64,000 nucleotides of DNA from Heterodera schachtii. Its lineage: Eukaryota > Nematoda > Chromadorea > Rhabditida > Heteroderidae. The notes beneath the pieces are model-generated. The model ran no database searches. It worked only from the letters and a program-made list of their open reading frames with translations, and had not been told where the DNA came from. Shown here in pieces: positions 56,377 through 64,000 of the stretch (within the stretch, counting starts at the first letter, position 1; every line of letters starts with the position of its first letter). The stretch is from positions 744,001 through 808,000 of the forward strand of contig SIJG01000022.1 in assembly GCA_023374025.1 (NCBI GenBank), read 5' to 3'. Made by a program: the position numbers and the translations under genes.

Positions 56377-57877
56377 TTCCAATTCTCGCAAATTGTTATC
56401 TTTTATTTAGGCAGCATCTCAACTGTATTTTCAGCTCGAACTTTCATGGTTTCTTAAATTAATACTGCTCATGAATGATTTTGATTTTTTGGTTTCCACG
56501 GGTATAAACGCGTGGAACAACTATCTATTTTCATCTCCCTTACAATAAAAGGCGCATTGCCAAAAAATGCGACGCCGGGAAATTTTTGCTCTATTTGTTA
56601 ATAGGTTTTCATAAAACTAGCAATTTTGTCACAAAGAAATAATTAAAACAATAATTGTGGGAACATTTTTAGAAAAATATCCAAAATAAGAAAGTATGTG
56701 CATACCTTTTTCGGGTTTTTAAGCACATATAGAGCACACACATCCCTAACAGTGAATAAATGGTGAAAATAAAACTTTCGGTAAAAACCCAACTTGCTTT
56801 TGCCCAACTCGTTTTTGAGCCACTCGTTTTTATTACCCCAACTTGTTTTTGATGGGAAATGAAAAATCAAAGGAATGTGATTTTTTAAATTTGAAAGTTC
56901 TAACGCAATTTTTATGTATTACAGATTGATTTGCATAAAAATTATAATCGGCGCGTTTAAGGAGGGTCAGTGTTACGTGTGTTTTGGATGCAAACGAATA
57001 AAGGACAATATGGAAGTTCCTAGTGACACAAAATTTCCTGCAAGGAAACATGATGTTGAGCAACCTCCGCTCGCTCGGGCGCCCCACTACATGCTCCGTC
57101 TTCGCATGCTCCTTTTTGCATTTTTTGGTACTGAAGTGTCTGTTTTCACTGGGACTCAGTTGCCCCAATGCTTTGATGGCTCCAGTTCGAATTCACACCT
57201 TGATTTTTAAATTTAGCTCATCAGGAGCTTTCGAATGATACCAAATTTGTTCGAGTTTGACCGTTTCAAAAGGTCAGGGTCCTTCTTTTTCCTCTATTTT
57301 TCGAGTTTTAAACCGGGTGAAAAACCGGGTGAAATGGCTTCCCGCGTCGAATTTTAAGCTGTTCCATCGTTCTCAGCGCCTAAGAAAACCCGTAAGTGTT
57401 TTTGTGCGATTTGAGTCGATACCGTATTCGGAAATTTTACCGTTTAATGAAATATAATGAGAAAATTGTGAAAAATTTTTAGGCAAATCGGCAGTCTTTC
57501 CCATATGACCATTGAATGAATGTTCTCGCAATTTCCGGTACATCCATTTTCGTCAAATGTTCATTTCTTGCCAACGGTGGAATGAGTATCAGCAGCACTT
57601 TAGCGTCGGGACTCGAACTGAGTAAAAGTTAAATTTTCTCAGAAAGTAAATACTTCAAATGGAAAAAAAAAACTTAAAAAACGATTTTTGGAATTTGTCT
57701 TGTTGACAAATTCATCCAAAAAGATAAAAATTTTCGGATGATTAAAAAAAAATACCGCGGGGATTTCTAAAAAGTTATCCCCCCCTCCAATTATTTATTC
57801 AGTGGTTTAAAATATATGAATTATTTTTTAAATAAATTTTTGAAAAAATCGCTGAAAAATATTTCAAAAAATTTTTT

Positions 57878-60800
57878 TCAAAAAATTATTGCGAAAAATT
57901 CCTCTTTTTTTGAAAAACTGTTTGGCCAGACTTGTTCAATGCGTTTCCGCATTTGTTCCGCATTGCGTTGCTGTTTGCTGCGCAGATTAATGCTGATTTT
58001 TGATGATGCCGAAAATGGTGTTGTAGTTGCTGTTGTTGTGGATGACACTGTGCCAAGCCCGACACGGTCCGCTTTGAATTGTGTGGCGATCTGTCAGGCA
58101 AAAAAAATTCTAATAAAATAGTGAAAAATATTAGACTTTTTCGCGAAAAAATAATTAAAAACATAAAAATAAAGTAAACCCTTTTGGTTTACAAAAAATT
58201 TCTATTTGAAAAGTCATGAAGAAGTTGTCGGGAATTCTCTTCTGACCACAAGTCTGACATCCATTTGGACAAACTCCGAGTCCCTAACTGCGAATAAGTA
58301 AATTTTTGAATTTGGCTTTTTGTTCGAATTCAGATTAGCGATCCGGAAAAGACAGAAATGTGATCAGAGAGCCCGAAAAGCGCTGGAAACAAAAGTTTTC
58401 TCGACTTTTAGTTGACCGAAAAGAAATTTGCTAAATTCCCAAAAAACTTTCAACCCACCGGTGCTTGGATGCCCTGGCTGTGCTTGCCGAGCCCTTGGCC
58501 TTCCGCCCAGCCCATGCCCTTGAGCAGCTTGAAGCCTTTGTTCTCTGCATTGATTGGCACTGTCGCAGCCGCCGCCGCGGCGGCAATGCCAACGCCGTCT
58601 TTCAGCTGATGTTGGAATTGAACAGAGTCCGGAGAGCAGCCTAAAAGAAGACAGCTGTAGAAATTATAATTTTTTAAATTAGGATTTTTTTTTTTTGCAA
58701 GGCCTCAAAAGCCCCTCGTATTTTACATTTTTTGTTGGCAAAAAATCCCTAAATCTTCAAAAGTCTGTTTTTTTATGCCACAAAATTTTTTGCTATAGCA
58801 ATGAAAATTAGATGGTCCAAAAAATCGTCCGGGAATGAATTTGGAGTGAATCCAGTGAAATAGCACAACAAAGGCAGGCGGATCAGGTTTAAATCTCGAA
58901 CAAATTTACTAGCGTTTTTTCTAAAATTTTATGATGAATTCCTAATTAAAAAAATTTTTTTTTTTTTTGAATTTTCCATAAAGTTTTTATATGATTTGTT
59001 TTTTAATTTCAAGGGGTATGACGGGGGCGGGGAAATGTAGTGTACTCAAAAAACGTCGTTGGGTTGGCATTTGACAAAACAATAAATCACCCGCGCCAAA
59101 ATTGCAACTGGGCAAAAAATCATTTTCAAGTCTCGCCGAAATGAGTGCATACGATTACGCCCACGTTCCCCGCCCCGTGAATTTAAAAAAAAAAATCCAC
59201 TTACTTAGAAAATTTTCAAGAAAAAATCTTAGAAAGTTTTTTCATAAGAAAATCTAAGAAACAGATTTTCGAAAAATTTTATGGTGAATTACTAAGTTTT
59301 TTAAAAAAATTTTCAAAAATCGTTGAAATTTTTTTTCTTAGAATTTTTTATGAAAAACTTTCTATGAATTTTTGCTTGAAATTTCTGTTGGTAAATATTA
59401 AAAAAAAATTTTTTTGGGGGGGGGGGGGGGGGACGAGCTGCTCCCCGCCGAAATGCCCACTCTCACCCGGCTGTGGCGTGGCAACGCAATGCGCATAAAT
59501 TCCGCCCGCCTCGTTCAAAACGGTGCTGCTGCGCACCGACGCGGACAGAGGCAATTCACTGCCTACGGCACGCCGCCGGCGCCCCGCTCTGTCCACATAT
59601 TTACGGCGCAATTCGGCAGCATCCATTTCGGCACAATCAATGTCCTGAAAATCAATGAAAACCAATAAATTTATGCAAATTTAAAAATATCGTAAAATTG
59701 CTGAGTTAGCGACCACCTTTTTTATGGAAAATTTGGATGATTACCCACCGCGAAACGAACAAATGAAAACAGAGGCAAAGGAACTTTTAATTTCAAAAAG
59801 AAAAAAAAAAAATTTTTTTACCTAAAAATTTAAATGAGTAGGTTTTAGTTAACGGGAATAAATTTTTTTGAAAAAATTCCCCACTAAATTTTTCGAAATT
59901 TGGTATGATAATAGAGAACTACTAGAGCTGTCGAATGACAAGAAATTAGACCGAATCGCACAACGTTTGAAAGAGGTTATACTCCTAAATCCGGGCTGAC
60001 TTCCATTTGTGGATGCACTTCATTTCCCCCCCCCCACGTCGTTTCCCCCCCCCCCCCCCCCGAAAAAATTTAAAAAAAAAACTTCCAAGCCTAGAAATTT
60101 TTCATTTTAGAAAATTTCTTATAATTAGTAAGAAATTTCAAGAAAAAAATTTTTTTTAAAATTTTTCAGCGATTTTTTCAAATTTTATGATGAACTACTG
60201 TTTTTTTCAAAAATAACGACCTGCTCCCTCCATTTGTCCCCAATCGGACCCTATTTTTATTCTATGTGAGATTTACCTGGTCCAAAAGGCCGTACTGCTC
60301 CTTCAGTGCGCGCATTTGTCGCAGACGTTCGGTGTGAAGGGAACGTCGCTTTTTTGGCCTTCCATCACTGTTCAAACAAACAAAACATAAAAACATCAAA
60401 AAAGTTTCGTTCTCACAATCAGTTTCTCCTTTTAAACCGAAAAATTATTTGAATTCAATCAAATCGCTGGAAAGTTTTTCAATAAATTGTTTTCATTGAA
60501 TTTCATTACTAAGAAATTTCCTAACAATAAGAATTTTTTTGGAAAATTTCGGTTTGAAATTTTTTTTAATTTTTTTGGGCGAAACGACGCGGGGGGGGAC
60601 GACTTGCTCCCCTGAATTTGTGCGCTTCGCCTCACAAATTTTTTCCTCTGTGTTTTTTCAAATTTATAGGCGCCCTGAATGCTCGCATTCCTTGGCCTTG
60701 GTGGCCTTTAAAAAGCAACCAAAATCCTTGAAAAATGCGGAAACTGTTTGCGTCTGAATGGTTCCACAGCTATTGGGGGAAGAGGGGGCTCACGGCTGCA

Positions 60801-61098
60801 TGCGTATGCCTTAGAAATCGGGGTTTCATCGAGAATTTTTGAACCCGTGCGTCATTTTTTGAATCTTTGTGATCCTGGATGGATCCTTGGGCGCTCCGTT
60901 GTTTTTGCACTCTCTCACTTTTCACAAGTGCCGTCGCCGGTGGGGAACAGTCCCGGCTCGCAGCCCTGGCACGTGTTCAGTCCGCTGTGGATGTGAAAGG
61001 ACAGCCAAATTTGGTCGGCGGTGCCAATGCTGACCGTGTCCTCGTGCCGCACGGTGTGACTGACGCCGGGCTGAACATTGCGAAAGTGGTTGGGAAAA
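57878..61098 (-). CDS. AGGF1-type FHA/G-patch protein, C-terminal part
   Basis: Exons: 60919-61098, 60277-60367, 59467-59644, 58459-58640, 57878-58090, all with canonical sites and matching phase. The first encodes the end of an FHA domain (VRHEDTVSIGTADQIWLSFH, then IHSGLNTCQGCEPG). Next is a charged helix (HTERLRQMRALKEQYGLLDQ), then YVDRAGRRRRAVGSE. The following exon holds the G-patch, NKGFKLLKGMGWAEGQGLGK followed by SQGIQAP, continued by FKADRVGLG and a helical end. The order FHA, LSFHIH..TC.GCEPG, KY.DRAG.RR..VGSE, G-patch matches animal angiogenic factor with G-patch and FHA domains 1; G-patch proteins act with RNA helicases in nuclear RNA processing. The N-terminus and first half of the FHA domain are missing: transposons fill 61200-62900. 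A possible displaced exon is at 63066-63182. Confidence 0.75.
59401..59436. repeat. G homopolymer in the AGGF1-like intron
   Basis: A run of about 18 G follows AAAAAATTTTTTT directly below the donor of the 59467-59644 exon. C runs at about 60027-60062 and a G run near 60590 lie in the next introns. Run lengths are probably approximate in the assembly. Confidence 0.7.
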
Positions 61099-61215
61099 CT
61101 CAAAAATAATGTGTATGGGAAGGCGCACGAACAACAAATTGTGAGAGTCCGACCGACTCCGTCCGTTGTGCCAACAATTTGTGGGGGGGGGGGGGGGGTG
61201 TGGGGCGGAACAGGA

Positions 61216-61765
61216 CAAAACACAGCCGCCGAAACACAGCCGCCGAGACATAACACAGCCGGCGGGAATAAATTTTTAAAAAATTTTCAAAATCGCTGAA
61301 AATTTTTAAAAAATTTATTCCCGGCTGTGTTATGTCTCGGCTGTGTTTCGGCGCAAGGGCGTAGCTAGGGGGGGGGGGGCCCAGGGGGTCCGGGCCCCCC
61401 CCGAAACCCAAAAAGTAAAAAATTTTCAGTAATTTTTTTAAAATTTTAAGCAATTTTCTTAACAAAATTGCATTAAAATACTCAAAAATTTTCCCGGCGG
61501 CGCCTATCGGCACCGCCGGACCTCCATTATACCATATTTTTGAAAAATGGAGGCCAAAATGGCAAAAAATATTAATTTTTTGGCGAAAAATTTTGTAAAA
61601 TACACCCCTAATTCGGGATTTCAAAAAACCAAAAATACACCCCTAAAAATTGTCTTAAAAAAGAAAAATACACCCCTAAGAATCGACTTTTTGAGTTGGG
61701 CCCCCCCCCCCCCCCCCCGAAACGAAGGTCCTGGCTACGCCCTTGTTTCGGCGGCTGTGTTTTGG
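61216..61765. mobile_element. Fold-back element with ACACAGCCGCCGAAAC-array ends, split by a hAT element
   Basis: The left arm has ACACAGCCGCCGAAACACAG and CCGCCGAGACATAACACAGC, with GGAATAAATTTTTAAAAAAT. The right arm repeats these in inverted form (TTATTCCCGGCTGTGTTATG, TCTCGGCTGTGTTTCGGCG). The hAT-like element at 61354-61745 has inserted inside the right array, whose remainder (GGCGGCTGTGTT) lies beyond it. Confidence 0.65.
61354..61745. mobile_element. hAT-like element (TSD TTTCGGCG) nested in the fold-back element
   Basis: The termini are CAAGGGCGTAGCTAGG and CCTGGCTACGCCCTTG. A perfect 8-bp duplication TTTCGGCG flanks at 61346-61353 and 61746-61753. Next to the ends are G and C runs. 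The GC hairpin module is at about 61494-61518, and CACCCCTAA units fill the right part. Confidence 0.92.
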
Positions 61766-61778
61766 GGTGTACCGGTGG

Positions 61779-62909
61779 CGTGGTGCGACTTTTGGGGATT
61801 TGCAACTTGGGGACCCGACATTTGGGGACCCGACTTTTGGGGATCCCGACATTTGGGGACCCGACTTTTGGGGACCCGACAATTAGGGAACCCGACATTT
61901 GAGGATCCCGACATTTGGGGACCCGACTTTTGGGGACCCGACACTTAGGGAACCCGACATTTGGGGACCCGACATTTGGGGACCGAACGACATTTGAGCA
62001 AAAGGCATTTAGGGAAACCACAGACATTTGGCAACCCGACATTTAGGGACCCGACATTTGGGGACTTTATTAAAACAAAAAAATTATTAAGAAGTTTAAT
62101 TTTAAGCCCAAAATTAGACAAAATTACATCTGCTTTAGCAAGAGTTATCCATTGCAAGAAAAAATTAAATAATATTTTAAAAATTAACTCTTTTTCCGGA
62201 CTCACCGCGAGGAGGTAGCAGAAGAGTTCCAAAAAAAGTATTCGTTACGAACAGTCACCCGAAAGATAAGAAACAGAAAAGATGACCCAGCATTTTGTTG
62301 CAGTATGCAAATAGACATCAAAGTCGTCTGGAATTTTTGAATGCCCTTGACGGGTTTCTGTTCCCGTTGGCCCTTGGGAAAGGCACTTCAAATAAAAGTT
62401 TAAAAAGGGTGTACTGTACATAAAAATGTATTTGTCTATTGTTTGTGGTTAGTATGCGCTCAAAATTCTGCTACCTCCTCGCGGTGAGTCCGGAAAAAGA
62501 GTTAATTTTTAAAATATTATTTAATTTTTTCTTGCAATGGATAACTCTTGCTAAAGCAGATGTAATTTTGTCTAATTTTGGGCTTAAAATTAAACTTCTT
62601 AATAATTTTTTGTTTTAATAAAGTCCCCAAATGTCGGGTCCCTAAATGACGGGTTGCCAAATGTCTGTGGTTTCCCTAAATGCCTTTTGCTCAAATGTCG
62701 TTCGGTCCCCAAATGTCGGGTCCCCAAATGTCGGGTTCCCTAAGTGTCGGATCCCCAAAAGTCAGGTCCCCAAATGTCGGGATCCCCAAATGTCGGGTTC
62801 CCTAAGTGTCGGGTCCCCAAAAGTCGGGTCCCCAAATGTCGGGATCCCCAAAAGTCGGGTCCCCAAATGTCGGGTCCCCAAGTTGCAAATCCCCAAAAGT
62901 CGGGTAGCC
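61779..62909. mobile_element. Mutator-type fold-back element, 430-bp arms (TSD TACCGGTGG)
   Basis: A perfect 9-bp duplication TACCGGTGG flanks at 61770-61778 and 62910-62918. Each arm has about 15-17 copies of a GGGACCCGACATTTG-type motif followed by about 150 bp of unique sequence that pairs with the other arm (GGACTCACCGCGAGGAGGTA and its complement). The central loop, about 62224-62468, is unique. Minus-strand open frames in the arms come from the repeat. It separates the AGGF1-like exons from any upstream part. Confidence 0.88.
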
Positions 62910-63065
62910 TACCGGTGGGGCGGGGGGGGGACAGAACTCAAAAATTCGGTTTTTAGGGGCGTATTTTTCTTTTTCTAGAAATCCCGTATTAGAGTGAGGT
63001 ATTTTACAGGAATTTAACGAAGTGGGGGAACGACCTCGAGGATGGACCGGTTACTGGGCATGCCG

Positions 63066-63182
63066 TTAAAAAAACTCCCACAGTACATCAAGGCAATGCC
63101 CGTCCTTTTGGGCGCACACCGTGCAACTGTGCCATTCCATGCGATAAATGCCCTCCTCGGCGGAATAGCGAATGGCGAGGAG
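63066..63182 (-). CDS. Exon-like segment, unassigned
   Basis: After an AATTTCAG acceptor, 38 codons are open: LLAIRYSAEEGIYRMEWHSC, then TVCAQKDGHCLDVLWEFF and a stop. GC content and codon choice are like the neighbouring exons. In the next frame the same DNA continues CGSFFNGMPSNRS, which has the Gly-Ser-x-x-Asn-Gly pattern of FHA domains. One base shift would make it a candidate for the missing FHA part of the AGGF1-like gene 2 kb downstream. Alternatively it is the last exon of another gene. Unresolved. Confidence 0.35.
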   Translation of the reverse strand, partial: LLAIRYSAEEGIYRMEWHSCTVCAQKDGHCLDVLWEFF

Positions 63183-63247
63183 CTGAAATTGTGACGTCAT
63201 CAATTTCAAACTCAAAAGAAAAAACAGCAAAAATTATAAGTTTATCT

Positions 63248-63393
63248 TAGGGTAGGTCGGGACCGGGAATTTTGGGCAAAAGGAAAACCGGGAATTTTTG
63301 GCTGGGAAAACCGGGAATTTCCAGGTCCCGGTCAAAACCGGGACTTCAGTACTCAGTTGTCCGTGTTTTGGTTCCCGGTCGCGACCTACCCCA
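63248..63393. mobile_element. Short hAT-like element (TSD GTTTATCT)
   Basis: TAGGGTAGGTCGGGACCGGG and CCCGGTCGCGACCTACCCCA are inverted ends of a 146-bp element. A perfect 8-bp duplication GTTTATCT flanks at 63240-63247 and 63394-63401. It shares CCGGGAATTTT words with the element at 37268-37400 despite different terminal bases. Confidence 0.88.
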
Positions 63394-63894
63394 GTTTATC
63401 TCTTTAAAATCTTTAAAGAAATTTTGAAAAGACATTTTTAATTTCTTGAAAAAATAAAAAACTGCCGGCGGTGGAGGAAATTTTGCACACCAATAAAAAA
63501 AAAAAATTTAAACCTAAAATTGTCTCTGAAAACCGTAAAAAGAAAAAAAATATACACATAAATTTGGAAAAATATTTTTAAAAATCATAGAAATGTAAAA
63601 AACTAACAAAACTTTTTTAGAACAAAATTGGGAGGGAGAGAAACGAGCTGCTTCATGTATTACTGAAAATACGAATTCCAAATTAATTTTTGAAAAGATC
63701 GGAAAAAATAAAATTAATAATGTACAAAAAGCTAGTCAATGGAAGAAGCCACAGGCAATTTCTGAAAATTTAAAAAACATTTTTGCTTGTGGACCATTGT
63801 TTCTTTGTTAGGGGTAAAAAGCCCCATAAAACCAAAAAATATTTTGCGCAGAATTAAAAATTTAAGACACAAAAAATGCTGTTTAAAAACCCAT

Positions 63895-64000
63895 TCATTC
63901 ACCCACTTCCTCCTCCTCGCCCTCCGCCTGCTCTCCTCCGCCCGCCTGGGGCGTGCCGTACGCGTCGCCGTTGGCGGCATTTGCGTCGCCGCCAATTTGG
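63895..64000 (-). CDS. C-terminal exon of a gene continuing beyond the window
   Basis: The last 34 codons read QIGGDANAANGDAYGTPQAG, then GGEQAEGEEEEVGE and TGA. The GC-rich, Gly/Ala-rich then Glu-rich tail is typical of a housekeeping gene end, but the family cannot be told. No acceptor is visible inside the window, so the exon begins to the right of 64000. Other frames of the same DNA are open only because of its composition. Confidence 0.55.
   Translation of the reverse strand, partial: QIGGDANAANGDAYGTPQAGGGEQAEGEEEEVGE

Larger units (their letters stand above)
52149..57563. repeat. Tandem duplication, unit 2
   Basis: Second copy of 45764-52148. It lacks the first two receptor exons (these lie outside the unit), the Mutator-type insertion and the 1.04-kb gene segment. 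It carries a fold-back element (about 55898-56376) not present in unit 1. The junction of unit 1 with unit 2 is at TCAAATGTTCAT joined to AATCTTTACTT; unit 2 ends after the matching TCAAATGTTCAT at about 57562. Confidence 0.9.

Noticed and set aside
61608..62042. Long minus-strand frame of repeating Ser-Pro-Asn-Val-Gly units, with a mirror in 62646-62978
   Set aside because: It lies in the tandem-array arms of a fold-back element with a 9-bp target duplication. The frame is open because the motif is often 15 bp long.

Overview
This is AT-rich eukaryotic DNA whose content points to a nematode. Genes are split into short exons by small introns with GT..AG ends. A tandem family of nematode-type seven-transmembrane chemoreceptors is present, along with small signal-peptide genes, and most of the DNA is small non-autonomous DNA transposons. 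A plant-parasitic (cyst-type) tylenchid is plausible, but the sequence does not prove a species. One assembly gap (55 N) lies at 29173-29227.

Layout. 0-15 kb: transposon-rich, with two signal-peptide genes (5698-6589 minus; 12841-13268 plus) and the last exon of a mitochondrial carrier (14182-14285 minus). 16-21 kb: three minus-strand paralogues of a LAPTM4-like four-transmembrane protein; the third is cut off at its 5' end beside a tRNA-like sequence. 21.6-26.6 kb: ankyrin exons of a PLA2G6-like phospholipase on the minus strand, partly duplicated and damaged. 26.7-29.8 kb: tandem repeats (165 bp, 340 bp and about 34 bp units) around the gap. 30.7-55 kb: a plus-strand chemoreceptor cluster with one intact five-exon gene (37708-39339), one nearly intact gene with a shifted tail (45101-48433), and several pseudogenes or fragments. 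A shared upstream block carries two E-box-like sites and a TTAATTAA site. 45.8-57.6 kb is a 5.4-6.4 kb tandem duplication whose two copies have diverged by insertion and deletion. A small intact unknown gene (50057-50557) is present in only one copy. 57.9-61.1 kb: the C-terminal half of an AGGF1-type FHA/G-patch protein on the minus strand. 61.2-63.4 kb: nested fold-back and hAT elements. The right edge holds the acidic C-terminus of a gene that continues outside the window.

The most unusual layer is the mobile DNA. At least eight elements have perfect 8-bp target duplications (hAT hallmark) but different terminal sequences; several share a GC-rich hairpin module. At least three fold-back elements have perfect 9-bp target duplications (Mutator hallmark). 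Some have ends built from tandem copies of a short motif, and some carry a core related to CTTTCGAATGATACCAA. Several genes differ from a readable frame by one base in a homopolymer, so some pseudogenes may be assembly errors.

All exon models come from reading splice signals and phase by eye. Family names rest on recognised motifs, not on searches.
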